The notes: a model not told the origin generated them from the letters alone. A stretch of 64,000 bases of DNA from Idiomarina seosinensis_A (GCF_044797955.1 NZ_CP085211.1:744001-808000), one strand, 5' to 3'. Counted from the first letter of the stretch, positions 7,408-16,479 are shown. Numbers and translations are program-made.

Positions 7408-9303
7408 ATGCAGGCTTATCATCACATCTATAGCGAAGCCCAGCAGGATCCGGAAGGGTTCTGGCTGGATCAGGCGCGGCGGTTGCATTGGTTTGAAGAA
7501 CCCCGTTCGGCCGCAGCGGTTAAGAAAAATGGTCTGGCAGACTGGTTTCCGGACGGAAAAATTAATGTCAGTTACCTGGCGCTGGACGCGCAGATTGAGG
7601 CCGGGCGTGGCGAGCAGGATGCGCTGATTTACGACTCGCCGGTTACCGGAACCGTGCAAACCTTCAGTTACCACGAGTTAAAGGACGAGGTGGCACGGTT
7701 TGCCGGGGTGATCCGCTCGATGGGTGTTGAAAAGGGCGATCGGGTGATCATTTATATGCCGATGATCCCGCAGGCTGCGATTGCGATGCTGGCCTGCGCC
7801 CGGGTCGGGGCCATTCATTCGGTAGTTTTTGGCGGCTTTGCTGCCCATGAGTTAGCGATCCGGATTGATGACGCCGAGCCGGCGCTGCTGTTAACCGCGT
7901 CCTGTGGTATTGAAGGCAAAAAGACACTGGCCTACAAACCGATTGTCGACAAGGCCTTAAGAGAAGCAGAAAAACCGCCTAAAAACGTGATTGTTTACCA
8001 GCGCGAGCAACAGCTGGCGGAACTCGACCAGCCCGGCGATCACCACTGGCAGCAACTGATGGAAACCGCTCAGCCGGTTGACGCTGTGCCGGTGGAAGCC
8101 ACCCACCCCTTGTATATTTTGTACACCTCGGGTACCACCGGACGCCCGAAAGGAGTCGTGCGGGATCATGGCGGTTATGCGGTGGCGCTGAACTTTTCGA
8201 TGAATTACGTTTACGGCCTGCAGCCTGGTGATGTATTTTTCACCGCCTCGGATGTCGGCTGGGTTGTCGGCCACTCCTATATTGTCTATGGACCGCTGAT
8301 TCACGGCTGCACTACCATACTGTACGAGGGCAAACCGGTGAATACCCCGGACGCCGGCGCCTTCTGGCGGGTGGTTGAACAACACCGCGTTAATGCCATA
8401 TTCTCCGCCCCAACAGCTTTTCGGGCGATTAAAAAAGAAGATCCGCAGGCAGAGCACCTTAAGCGTTATGACATCAGCTCGTTGCAGCGGGTTTACATGG
8501 CCGGCGAACGGCTGGATCCGGCGACTTATGACTGGACTACCAGGGTTACCGGGTTACCTGTCTATGATCACTGGTGGCAGACCGAGTCCGGTTGGCCGAT
8601 GTGCGCTAACCCGGTGGGCGCAGGGGCGACAGCCATTAAACCGGGTTCCTCCAGTTTGCCGGTACCGGGTTATGAAATGGCGGTACTGGACAGCGCCGGT
8701 AAGCCCCTCGAGGCGCACCAGGAGGGCTCAATTTGTGTGCGGTTACCACTGCCACCGGGCTGTCTGCCAACAGTCTGGGGCGATGAACAGCGCCTGCAGG
8801 ACAGCTATTTAAAAGCCTTCCCGGGTTATTACTGCAGCGGTGACGGCGGTTACATTGATGATGAGGGCTATGTTTTTATCATGGGCCGCACCGATGATGT
8901 GATTAATGTGGCCGGTCATCGCCTGTCCACCGGCGAAATGGAAGAAATTCTGGCGGCTCATCCGGCGGTCGCCGAGTGTGCCGTGGTCGGCACCCCTGAT
9001 GATTTAAAAGGTGAGCTGCCGATTGGCCTGGTGATCCTGAAAAATGAAGCGGAAGTCGGCTATCAGCAGCTGCAGGACGAGCTGATACAGCGTATTCGTC
9101 AGCAAATCGGCGCCATTGCCTGCCTGAAGACCTTATACGTGGTGCCTAAGCTACCGAAAACCCGATCCGGTAAAATTTTGCGGCGCTTGATCCGGCAACT
9201 ATTACAACGCGAAGATGTGGCGATTCCCTCGACTATTGATGATCCGCAGAGTATTGAAGCTATCCAGGCCTGCATTGAGGAGCAAAGCAAAACTAGCCAA
9301 TAA
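7408..9303 (+). CDS. prpE: Propionyl-CoA synthetase (acetyl-CoA synthetase family)
   Basis: An AMP-forming acyl-CoA synthetase of 631 residues that activates propionate (and probably acetate) to the CoA thioester. The N-terminal ACAS domain is followed by the adenylation core, with the P-loop-like YTSGTTGRPKGVV, the motif WWQTESGWP, and the hinge and C-terminal domain (YVFIMGRTDDVINVAGHRLS). The catalytic lysine region is PKTRSGKILRR. Length and the opening sequence (YHHIYSEAQQDPEGFW) fit PrpE better than the roughly 650-residue Acs. It is not beside methylcitrate-cycle genes here, so substrate preference is inferred from family likeness. A GAGG ribosome site lies upstream of the ATG. Confidence 0.88.
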   Translation: MQAYHHIYSEAQQDPEGFWLDQARRLHWFEEPRSAAAVKKNGLADWFPDGKINVSYLALDAQIEAGRGEQDALIYDSPVTGTVQTFSYHELKDEVARFAGVIRSMGVEKGDRVIIYMPMIPQAAIAMLACARVGAIHSVVFGGFAAHELAIRIDDAEPALLLTASCGIEGKKTLAYKPIVDKALREAEKPPKNVIVYQREQQLAELDQPGDHHWQQLMETAQPVDAVPVEATHPLYILYTSGTTGRPKGVVRDHGGYAVALNFSMNYVYGLQPGDVFFTASDVGWVVGHSYIVYGPLIHGCTTILYEGKPVNTPDAGAFWRVVEQHRVNAIFSAPTAFRAIKKEDPQAEHLKRYDISSLQRVYMAGERLDPATYDWTTRVTGLPVYDHWWQTESGWPMCANPVGAGATAIKPGSSSLPVPGYEMAVLDSAGKPLEAHQEGSICVRLPLPPGCLPTVWGDEQRLQDSYLKAFPGYYCSGDGGYIDDEGYVFIMGRTDDVINVAGHRLSTGEMEEILAAHPAVAECAVVGTPDDLKGELPIGLVILKNEAEVGYQQLQDELIQRIRQQIGAIACLKTLYVVPKLPKTRSGKILRRLIRQLLQREDVAIPSTIDDPQSIEAIQACIEEQSKTSQ

Positions 9304-9355
9304 AGGTAGTGCAGGCTAAAATGCGCCATTAACGAAACAAGGACAAAGGTTAATA

Positions 9356-10333
9356 ATGGCGTTATCGGTTATAGCAGTACTTATCGGTCTGGTAGTTTTG
9401 GTGTGGAGCGCCGATCGCTTTGTCGAAGGCTCGTCGGCGGTGGCCCGCCATTTAGGTATGCCGCCCCTGGTTATCGGTATGGTAATTATCGGCTTTGGTA
9501 CCTCAGCGCCTGAAATGGTGGTGTCGGCGATGGCATCGCTGGATGGTAGCCCGGCATTGGCGCTGGGTAATGCCTATGGTTCCAATATTACCAATATTGC
9601 GCTGGTTTTAGGTCTGACAGCGGTATTAGCACCGATTACTGTCAAATCCGGTGTCATCCGGCGCGAAATGCCGGTGTTGATTGGTATTACGCTACTCAGT
9701 GCCGTCTTATTATGGGACTTTACCATCAGCATGCCGGAGGCCTGGCTGCTGCTGCTGGTGTTCTTTGCTTACATGGGCTGGTCGGTGTATATCGGCATGA
9801 AAAGCAGTGATGACACCCTGGCAAATGAATACACTCAGGAGCTTGACTCGCACCCGCTGGCTTTAAGGCCCGCCGTGATCTGGTTAATTATCGGGCTAAT
9901 TTTACTGGTACTCAGTTCGCGCTCGCTGGTGTGGGGGGCGGTGAATATCTCGCAGGCGTTGGGCGTCAGTGATCTGGTTATCGGCCTGACCGTCGTTGCC
10001 ATCGGTACGTCGCTGCCCGAGCTGGCGTCAGCCATTGCTGCAGTGCGCAAAAACGAACACGATCTGGCCCTGGGTAACGTTATCGGCTCGAACATGTTCA
10101 ACACCCTGGCAGTGGTCGGTATTGCCGGCGCCATCCACCCCATCGCGCTGGAGCCTTTAGTGCTTTACCGGGACTGGGTGACGATGGCCGCACTGACGCT
10201 GCTACTGTTGCTGTTTTCTCTGCGGATCAAGCGGCTCGGCCGCATCAACCGACTACACGGCGCGTCCTTTTTAATTATGTACGTCGCCTACAGCGTCTAT
10301 CTGCTCTCTACTGGCTTCGCCCCGGCTTTTTAA
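9356..10333 (+). CDS. yrbG: Calcium/sodium antiporter, CaCA family
   Basis: A 325-residue inner-membrane exchanger with about ten hydrophobic segments. It contains the two inverted alpha-repeats that define the CaCA family: GFGTSAPEMVVSA followed by GNAYGSNITNI, and later AIGTSLPELASAI followed by GNVIGSNMFNT. The conserved Glu in each repeat (APE and LPE) binds the cation. It is a likely Ca2+ extruder driven by Na+ or H+. It follows prpE by about 50 bases with its own ribosome site. A CCGGCTTT/AAAGCCGG hairpin spans its stop codon but lacks a T run. Confidence 0.92.
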   Translation: MALSVIAVLIGLVVLVWSADRFVEGSSAVARHLGMPPLVIGMVIIGFGTSAPEMVVSAMASLDGSPALALGNAYGSNITNIALVLGLTAVLAPITVKSGVIRREMPVLIGITLLSAVLLWDFTISMPEAWLLLLVFFAYMGWSVYIGMKSSDDTLANEYTQELDSHPLALRPAVIWLIIGLILLVLSSRSLVWGAVNISQALGVSDLVIGLTVVAIGTSLPELASAIAAVRKNEHDLALGNVIGSNMFNTLAVVGIAGAIHPIALEPLVLYRDWVTMAALTLLLLLFSLRIKRLGRINRLHGASFLIMYVAYSVYLLSTGFAPAF

Positions 10334-10351
10334 AGCCGGCCTGAAGGAGGT

Positions 10352-10370
10352 ATTGAAAACAATTCGCATT
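10352..10370 (+). promoter_or_regulatory. Candidate Fur box upstream of bfd
   Basis: Read on the minus strand, the site AATGCGAATTGTTTTCAAT matches 13 of the 18 defined positions of the classic Fur inverted repeat (AATGATAATnATTATCATT). It lies 38 bases before the bfd start. bfd is Fur-repressed in well-studied relatives, which supports the call. It is a by-eye match only. Confidence 0.45.
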
Positions 10371-10408
10371 TGCGCTAACCTGCTATTGATAATAAAGGAG
10401 AGGCGCGA

Positions 10409-10645
10409 ATGTACGTTTGTTTATGCAAGGGCGTGAATGATAAGACGATTCGTAAAGCGGTGGCGGCCGGCGAGGTTGAGTCGATGCGTGATTTACGCCA
10501 GCAGTACGGCGTGGCATCGCAGTGTGGCTGTTGCAAGCAAAGTGCGAAAGAAACCTTAAATGAGGCTCTTGAACAGCGCCAGGCAGCTCAGCCGGCGCAA
10601 GGTAAAAACCCCACTAAAATTCCTGCTGGCGTGTGCTACACTTAA
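10409..10645 (+). CDS. bfd: Bacterioferritin-associated ferredoxin
   Basis: A 78-residue BFD-type [2Fe-2S] protein that passes electrons to bacterioferritin heme so that stored Fe3+ can be released as Fe2+. The four cluster cysteines are visible as CLC (Cys4, Cys6) and CGCC (Cys39, Cys42), with an extra Cys41. The C-terminal tail beyond residue 65 is Ala/Gln/Pro-rich and longer than in E. coli Bfd. AAAGGAG precedes the start. It lies 41 bases upstream of two bacterioferritin genes, its known partner. Confidence 0.95.
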   Translation: MYVCLCKGVNDKTIRKAVAAGEVESMRDLRQQYGVASQCGCCKQSAKETLNEALEQRQAAQPAQGKNPTKIPAGVCYT

Positions 10646-10686
10646 GTTAATTTCTACCGGGAAACCGCTTAAGGAGCACACCGCTT

Positions 10687-11163
10687 ATGAAAGGTGACGC
10701 AAAAGTTGTGCAACAGCTGAATGAGTTGTTGACCCTGAAACTTACCGCTATCAACCAATATTTCTTACATGCTCGTATGTACCGCAACTGGGGTTTTGAA
10801 AATCTCAACAGCCGGGCTTACAAGGCATCCATTAATGAAATGAAATACGCTGATGATATTATCGAGCGAATTTTATTTTTAGAGGGTATGCCAAACTTAC
10901 AGGAGCTGGGTAAGCTGTATATTGGCGAAGATCCCCGCGAAATGCTGGAGCTGGACCACAAGGTTCAGTTTGAGGACGCTAATGCGATTCGTGACGGTAT
11001 GGCCTGTTGTGAGGAGCATCAGGATTATGTCAGCCGCGATATGCTCTGCCGTATTCTTGATGGCCAGGAGGAACATCTGGACTGGCTTGAGACGCAACTG
11101 GATCTGATGAATCGTCTGGGTAGTGAAGTTTATCTGCAAACGCAACTGAACCAAGGGGAATAA
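10687..11163 (+). CDS. bfr: Bacterioferritin, heme-binding subunit without a ferroxidase centre
   Basis: A 158-residue bacterioferritin subunit, a four-helix ferritin fold for iron storage. The opening MKGDAKVVQQLN and the IERILFLEGMPNLQELGKL segment match Bfr closely. The heme ligand Met52 is kept (NEMKYAD). Four of the six ferroxidase ligands are changed by E. coli numbering: Glu18 to Lys, His54 to Tyr, Glu94 to Gln and Glu127 to Gln. Glu51 and His130 remain. This subunit should bind heme but not oxidise iron. The next gene, one base away, has the opposite pattern, so the two probably co-assemble. Confidence 0.95.
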   Translation: MKGDAKVVQQLNELLTLKLTAINQYFLHARMYRNWGFENLNSRAYKASINEMKYADDIIERILFLEGMPNLQELGKLYIGEDPREMLELDHKVQFEDANAIRDGMACCEEHQDYVSRDMLCRILDGQEEHLDWLETQLDLMNRLGSEVYLQTQLNQGE

Positions 11164-11164
11164 G

Positions 11165-11632
11165 ATGAAAGCTGAGAATAATGTTGTCGCCCAGTTAAAT
11201 CGGTTGCTGGCTTTTGAACTGACTTCGATTGACCAATACACCTCGCATTCGCGCCAGTACGAAGATATGGGGCTGATGAAACTGTATGAGCGCATCAATC
11301 ACGAAATTGATGATGAACGGCGTCATGCCGATCTGTTAATTCGCCGCATTCTATTTTTAGAAGGTGAGCCCGATATGGCAAACCGCGAGCCACATACGAT
11401 AGCGTCAAATGTGCGGCAAATGCTGGAAAACGATTTGCAGCTTGAGTACAACAATGCCAAGACCCTGCGTGAGGTTATTCAGTATTGTGAGCGCGAGCAC
11501 GATTATGTCACCCGAGACATGTTAATCGGCATTTTACGAGACACCGAAGAAGACCATGCTTACTGGCTTAAAATACAACTTGGCCTAATGGAAAAACTGG
11601 GGGAACAGCTTTACCTGCAGAGCATGAAGTAA
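11165..11632 (+). CDS. bfr: Bacterioferritin, ferroxidase subunit without the heme ligand
   Basis: A second bacterioferritin of 155 residues. It keeps the whole di-iron ferroxidase set: Glu18, Glu51, His54, Glu94 and an ExxH pair (Glu128, His131, shifted one residue by an insertion relative to E. coli). The heme-ligand Met52 is replaced by Arg (DDERRHAD). It therefore complements the preceding heme-binding subunit, as reported for two-subunit bacterioferritins in some Pseudomonas, Neisseria and Magnetospirillum. The start is one base after the previous stop, which suggests coupled translation and matched amounts. Its stop overlaps the next ATG (TAATG). Confidence 0.95.
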   Translation: MKAENNVVAQLNRLLAFELTSIDQYTSHSRQYEDMGLMKLYERINHEIDDERRHADLLIRRILFLEGEPDMANREPHTIASNVRQMLENDLQLEYNNAKTLREVIQYCEREHDYVTRDMLIGILRDTEEDHAYWLKIQLGLMEKLGEQLYLQSMK

Positions 11633-12576
11633 TGGATTTTATGATTGATGGCTGGGATTTTACTACTCAGCCGCCCTCCCGCATTGACGATTTAAGCCAG
11701 CAGCCGCAACCCGGCTGCTGGTATCATTTGCAGCGCGATGCTGAGGGTCTGGACCGCTGGTTAAAGCAGGCGGGTGTGCCTGATCCTTTGGTTGACGCCT
11801 TGACAGAAGAAGACACCCGGCCGCGCTTTCAGCGGTTAAAAGAGGGCTTTGTCCTTTTATTGCGTGGCGTTAATCTGAACCAGGGTTCGGCTCCTGAAGA
11901 CATGCTCAGTTTGCGTATTTTATCCTACCGGGGCACCGTGTTTACGGTTCGTAAGCGACCTTTTAAAGCCATTACTCAACTACGCCAGGGCCTGGAAAAG
12001 CAGACCGGACCGGTTAATCTGGATGATTTTTTGGTGCAGTTAGTGGAGCAGTTAAACCTGCGAATCGAGGATGTCATTGACTCAGTCGAAGCCAATATTG
12101 AGCAGATTGAAGCACAGGGTTTTGATAAAACGGCGGAACAGCAACAAGCCTTAACCGGTTTGCACCGGCGTCTGCTGCGGTTAAACCGTTTTATACGGCC
12201 GCAGTTAGCTGCGTTGGATAAATTTACCAGTGTCAGCGAGCGCTGGCCGGATAATGAGCTGCATCAGTGGTTTTTAAACGAACGGGACACCACTCAGCGC
12301 TTGCTGGAGCAAATCGAGATGATGCTGGAGCAATTGTGGGTTCAGCGTGAGTTGCTGCAACAGGCGGTCGCCGAAAAGATGAACCGCAATACATACTGGC
12401 TGTCGGTGATAGCCGGTGTGTTCCTGCCGCTGAGTTTTTTAACCGGCGTGTTTGGGATTAATATTGGTGGCATGCCCGGTGTTGAAAACGAGAATGCCTT
12501 TGAAATTTTTGGCTGGGTACTGGTTGCTATTGCGATCATAGAATTTCTGCTGCTGCGGCGGCTGAGGTTCTGGTAA
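11632..12576 (+). CDS. zntB: CorA/ZntB-family divalent cation transporter
   Basis: A 314-residue CorA-superfamily protein with a large cytoplasmic N-terminal funnel domain, a long helical stalk and two C-terminal membrane helices. The signature after the first helix is GVFGINIGG, closer to the GxN pattern of ZntB than to the strict GMN of Mg2+-selective CorA. Zn2+ or another divalent ion is therefore the likely cargo. The start overlaps the bfr stop by one base; an in-frame ATG at 11641 is an alternative. Co-transcription with the iron-storage genes hints at a role in metal balance. The direction of transport (uptake by proton symport in studied ZntB) is not settled by sequence. Confidence 0.82.
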   Translation: MDFMIDGWDFTTQPPSRIDDLSQQPQPGCWYHLQRDAEGLDRWLKQAGVPDPLVDALTEEDTRPRFQRLKEGFVLLLRGVNLNQGSAPEDMLSLRILSYRGTVFTVRKRPFKAITQLRQGLEKQTGPVNLDDFLVQLVEQLNLRIEDVIDSVEANIEQIEAQGFDKTAEQQQALTGLHRRLLRLNRFIRPQLAALDKFTSVSERWPDNELHQWFLNERDTTQRLLEQIEMMLEQLWVQRELLQQAVAEKMNRNTYWLSVIAGVFLPLSFLTGVFGINIGGMPGVENENAFEIFGWVLVAIAIIEFLLLRRLRFW

Positions 12577-12589
12577 CCCTTCAGCGCAA

Positions 12590-13654
12590 TTAATCCGGCA
12601 GCTCGCAGACGTTCGAATCAAACACCACCAGATGATCAAAGTCCACATTGATACCAACCTGGGTGCCTTCGGACAGGGGCTGGTGCGAGGCACCGACGGC
12701 CAGTACCTGGCTGGTGTCGGGCAATTCCAGTGTGTACAGATAGTGTGAGCCGCGAAAGCCGCGGCCGACCACAATGGCGCGCAAATCGGCGTTATCGCGG
12801 TCGCTAATGATGACATCGTCCGGGCGTACCAAAAAGGTGACGTCGTGATCGCCCTGGTCGCATAAAACTTCATGGTCGATAACACCCAGGGCGCAATGCA
12901 GCTGGTTATCCCTGATTTTACCGGGGATGAGTACGCCGCGGCCGATAAAGTCAGCCACCAGCTGATGCTCGGGCTCGTGGTAAAGCGAGTAGGGCGTATT
13001 CCACTGCAGTAGCTGACCCGCGTACATAACCCCGGCCTTGTCAGCCATGGCAAAAGCTTCCTGTTGGTCGTGGGTAACCAGCAGAGCGGTAATGCCTTCT
13101 TCTTTTAGTAATTGCCGCACATCCTGAGCTAATAGCTCGCGCAATTCGGCATCAAGGCTGGAAAAAGGCTCGTCCAGCAGCATTAATTTAGGTTTGGGGG
13201 CCAGTGCCCGGGCCAGTGCAATACGCTGTTGCTGACCACCGGACAGTTCATGGGGATAGCGTTTCTGGTAACCGTTTAAATCGATGCGTTGCAGTAATTC
13301 TGTGATCCGTTGCTGCTGGGCTTCGGCTGACAGGTGTTCGATACCAAAGCGGATATTGTCAGCCACATTCAGGTGCGGAAACAGCGCAAAATCCTGGAAC
13401 ATCATACCGACCTGGCGTTGCTCCGTCGGTAATGATTTACCGTTGGCGGAAACTACCTCACCGTGCAGTTCAATAGTCCCCCGGGTAACCGGACTAAAGC
13501 CGGCGATGGCCCGCAGCAGGGTGGTTTTACCGCATCCCGAAGGACCCATCAGACAGCCGATGTCGCCGGGTTCTAAGGCAAAGTTCAGCTCATCGACAAT
13601 GCGCTGTCCTCCCAGCTCGATGGCAACATCTTTTAAAGTTAACAACGCGCTCAT
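12590..13654 (-). CDS. fbpC: Iron(III) ABC transporter, ATP-binding protein
   Basis: A 354-residue ATPase of the FbpC/AfuC type that powers ferric iron import. Visible motifs are Walker A GPSGCGKTTL, Q-loop region MMFQDFALFPHL, signature LSGGQQQRIALARAL, Walker B LMLLDEPFSSLD and switch His in LLVTHDQQEA. A C-terminal TOBE-like region follows. It starts immediately (zero-base gap) after the permease gene, as the last gene of fbpABC. It converges with zntB with 13 bases between stops. The downstream alternative products polyamine or sulfate ATPase are less likely given the FbpA neighbour. Confidence 0.92.
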   Translation of the reverse strand: MSALLTLKDVAIELGGQRIVDELNFALEPGDIGCLMGPSGCGKTTLLRAIAGFSPVTRGTIELHGEVVSANGKSLPTEQRQVGMMFQDFALFPHLNVADNIRFGIEHLSAEAQQQRITELLQRIDLNGYQKRYPHELSGGQQQRIALARALAPKPKLMLLDEPFSSLDAELRELLAQDVRQLLKEEGITALLVTHDQQEAFAMADKAGVMYAGQLLQWNTPYSLYHEPEHQLVADFIGRGVLIPGKIRDNQLHCALGVIDHEVLCDQGDHDVTFLVRPDDVIISDRDNADLRAIVVGRGFRGSHYLYTLELPDTSQVLAVGASHQPLSEGTQVGINVDFDHLVVFDSNVCELPD

Positions 13655-15280
13655 TTAGTCTCCCGGTTTAATACTCTGAGTTCGTAGTGCCCGCGATAAT
13701 AACATCACGGGAATTAACCCTACGGCAACAATCATTAAAGCTGGTGGTCCGGCATCGGCAAGACGTTCATCCGAGGCCATTTCGAATGCCCGAACCGCCA
13801 GCGTATTAAAGTCAAAGGGGCGCAGCACCAGGGTTGCCGGTAGTTCTTTCATTACATCCACCAGCACCAAAATAAGAGCGGCCAGCAGTGAACTGCGTAG
13901 CAAGGGTAAATGCACCCGCCACAAAATACGCCTGGGCGAAGCGCCTAAGGTGCGCGCTGTGTCATCCATTTGTGGAGTAATCTGGTCGAGACCAGAGCTG
14001 ACGGTCTGCAGCGATACGGACAAAAAGCGTACGCTGTAAGCAAACAATAAGGCGACCACGGTACCGGACAGTAACAGGCCGGGGTTAATATTAAACAGCC
14101 ATTCACTTAGCGCAATAATGCGATGATCCAGCCAGGCCAGCGGCGACAGTAAACCAACAGCGATAACAATACCGGGGATGGCATAACCTAAACCGGCCAG
14201 GCTGACGGCAGCCCGTAATGGTCGGGTGGGGTGGCGACGGCGACCGTAAGCTAGCCATAAGGCCAGCAACACCGTGATTGCCGCGGCCAGCAGACCCAGC
14301 CATAAGGTATTAAAGGTTAATAACCAAAAGTCGGGCTGTAGCCAGGTGCTGCCGCGTTTTACCGACCACAGCAACAGCTGTGCTGCGGGGATCAAAAAGC
14401 CGAGTAAGATTGGCAGCCAGCAGACGGCGGCTGCGGCCAGGGCTTGTTTGCCGCGTAATGGCTTTCTCATTGGCGCAGCGCCACCACGGCGCTGGTAAAA
14501 TTTAGCGCGGCGCCGCGAATAGCGCTCAACCAAAATCAGCACGATGACAAAAATAAGCAGAATGGCGGATAATTGCAGGGCGCCCTGGGTATCACCGATG
14601 CCATACCAGGTACGAAAAATACCGGTGGTAAATACAGTGACACCGAAGTACTCCATGGTGCCGTAATCAGCCAGGGTCTCCATTAACGCGAGGGTAACGC
14701 CGGTAGCAATGGCCGGCCTGGCCAGCGGCATCGCGACCCGCCAGAAGCTCTTCCAGGGGCCGGCGCCCAGAGTCCGGGCGCTCTCAAAGGCAGCCGTTGA
14801 CTGCTGCATAAAGGCAGCGCGGGTAATCAGGTACACATAAGGATAAAGCACCACACAAAGAACAAATATTGCGCCGCTTAAACTACGGATTTGCGGAAAC
14901 CAGTAGTCACCGATTTGTAGATTGAAGGTAGAGCGCAGCGCCTGCTGCAGGGGACCGGCATAATCCAGCAGGCCTGTGTAGGTGTAGGCGGTAATATAGG
15001 CCGGCATGGCCAGCGGCAGCAATAAGCCCCAGCTGACCCAGCGCCAGCCGGGAAAGTCAAACTGACTGACACACCAGGCGGTACTGACGCCGAGAATAGT
15101 CACACCAAAGCCCACCGATACCAGCAGGATCAGTGAATGTTGGATGTACTCGGGAATTACTGTCTGCCATAAGTGGGCAAGCACTTCCCATTGGGGATTT
15201 AACAAAGATAGGGCGACCACAATCAGTGGTAGCCCTATCAATGCCGCAACACCGAACAACAATAACGGGCCGCGGGTCAT
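13655..15280 (-). CDS. fbpB: Iron(III) ABC transporter, fused double permease
   Basis: A 541-residue inner-membrane permease with two copies of the binding-protein-dependent transport domain, about twelve hydrophobic segments in all. EAA-type loops are visible (for example ESARTLGAGPWKSFWRVAMP and DDTARTLGASPRRILWRVHLP), where the ATPase docks. The duplicated form is typical of FbpB. It lies between fbpA (18 bases upstream) and fbpC (directly adjoining), forming one operon. Confidence 0.93.
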   Translation of the reverse strand: MTRGPLLLFGVAALIGLPLIVVALSLLNPQWEVLAHLWQTVIPEYIQHSLILLVSVGFGVTILGVSTAWCVSQFDFPGWRWVSWGLLLPLAMPAYITAYTYTGLLDYAGPLQQALRSTFNLQIGDYWFPQIRSLSGAIFVLCVVLYPYVYLITRAAFMQQSTAAFESARTLGAGPWKSFWRVAMPLARPAIATGVTLALMETLADYGTMEYFGVTVFTTGIFRTWYGIGDTQGALQLSAILLIFVIVLILVERYSRRRAKFYQRRGGAAPMRKPLRGKQALAAAAVCWLPILLGFLIPAAQLLLWSVKRGSTWLQPDFWLLTFNTLWLGLLAAAITVLLALWLAYGRRRHPTRPLRAAVSLAGLGYAIPGIVIAVGLLSPLAWLDHRIIALSEWLFNINPGLLLSGTVVALLFAYSVRFLSVSLQTVSSGLDQITPQMDDTARTLGASPRRILWRVHLPLLRSSLLAALILVLVDVMKELPATLVLRPFDFNTLAVRAFEMASDERLADAGPPALMIVAVGLIPVMLLSRALRTQSIKPGD

Positions 15281-15298
15281 GTCGTTATCTCCTTGCTG

Positions 15299-16333
15299 TT
15301 ATCTCCAGCCGGCACGATTCATCAAGCGCACCGCTGCGGCATTATTTTCGCCAAGGATGTCCATTGCAATATCATCTTTTTTGAACTCACCCCATTGCTG
15401 CAGGGTCTCGCTCCAGCTGACACCCTCGCGCACGGGATATTCATAATTTGCCTCAGCATACCATTTTTGTGACGGTTCTGAGAGTAAAAACTCGATCAGC
15501 CGGCGTGCTTCGTTCAGATTGTTAGCATGCTCGGTAATGCCGATACCGGAGACGTTTACATGAGTACCCTGAGCGTCCTGGGCAGGCCAGAAGATTTCAA
15601 CTTTTTCTGCTGCGGCGCGCTGTTCAGCATCATCAGAATTCAGCATATGGCCAAAGTAGTAGGTATTGGCAACCGCCAGGTCACAGATGCCGTAGGCCAC
15701 GCCTTTAATTTGGTCACGGTCGCCGCCTACCGGTTGCCGGGCAAAATTATCGACAAATTCTTCCGCCCATTGCTCAGTGGCTTCTGTACCATGATGGTCA
15801 ATTAACGCAGCAACCAGTGACTGGTTGTACAGGTTATCAGAAGAGCGAATACAGACCCGATCGTCCCAGTTATCGTCTGCTAAGGATAAATAATCGTCAA
15901 GTTTGTTCACGTCAACGCGCTGCGGAGCGTAAAAGATAGGCCGGGCGCGCAGGCTTAAGCCGACCCAGTAGTCTTCGTCCGAGCGGAACTGTTCAGCCAC
16001 CTGATTGGTAATTTCGGGTGCCGCTAATGGCTGAAAAACGCCTGCCGTAACGGCCCGGTGCAGGGCGCCGGCGTCAACGGTCAGAAAGAGATCGGCCGGG
16101 GTGTTGGCACCTTCGGACTTTAGCCGGGCCAACAGGGCATCGGACTTACCCGTTAATAAATTTACCTCAATGCCGGTTTGTTCACTAAACTGGTCTAACA
16201 GAGGTTTAATTAAAGCTTCCTTACGAGAGGAATAAATATTGACTTCGGCAGCGTTAGCCGCCACCGGTAATAAACTCGTGACAATGCCGGCGAGCGCCAT
16301 TACTGTAGTTAACTTGCTGAAATTTATTGTCAT
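15299..16333 (-). CDS. fbpA: Iron(III)-binding periplasmic protein
   Basis: A 344-residue periplasmic ferric-ion-binding protein of the ABC importer. It has a signal peptide ending near AANA, followed by EVNIYSSRKEALIKPLLDQF, the standard FbpA opening. The late NTYYFG motif supplies the adjacent Tyr pair that binds Fe3+ in FbpA proteins. The ATG at 16331-16333 is chosen over an in-frame start 66 bases earlier because GAGG precedes it by 7 bases and the signal peptide begins there. A Fur box overlaps its promoter. First gene of fbpABC. Confidence 0.94.
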   Translation of the reverse strand: MTINFSKLTTVMALAGIVTSLLPVAANAAEVNIYSSRKEALIKPLLDQFSEQTGIEVNLLTGKSDALLARLKSEGANTPADLFLTVDAGALHRAVTAGVFQPLAAPEITNQVAEQFRSDEDYWVGLSLRARPIFYAPQRVDVNKLDDYLSLADDNWDDRVCIRSSDNLYNQSLVAALIDHHGTEATEQWAEEFVDNFARQPVGGDRDQIKGVAYGICDLAVANTYYFGHMLNSDDAEQRAAAEKVEIFWPAQDAQGTHVNVSGIGITEHANNLNEARRLIEFLLSEPSQKWYAEANYEYPVREGVSWSETLQQWGEFKKDDIAMDILGENNAAAVRLMNRAGWR

Positions 16334-16406
16334 AGAGAAACCTCGGACGTGTTGTTCGCGTATGAGACAGTTGCTTTGAATGAAGCTAGCACAACTCAAT
16401 CTTTAA

Positions 16407-16443
16407 TGATAGCTATTCTCATTTGTATTTTGATTAAAGTCAA
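16407..16443 (-). promoter_or_regulatory. Promoter and overlapping Fur box of fbpABC
   Basis: On the minus strand TTGACT (16438-16443) and GAGAAT (16415-16420) are 17 bases apart. The -10 lies inside TGAGAATAGCTATCA (16407-16421), which matches 11 of 14 positions of the 7-1-7 Fur motif TGATAATnATTATCA. Fur bound there would block RNA polymerase in iron-replete cells. The site is 74 bases before the fbpA start codon. Confidence 0.65.
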
Positions 16444-16479
16444 GATGCTGTAAAAAAACTCTTTTTAAATGGAGCGGTT

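Noticed and set aside
10322..10339. CCGGCTTT/AAAGCCGG hairpin over the yrbG stop codon as a terminator
   Set aside because: The stem is good but no T run follows; AAGGAGG comes next instead.
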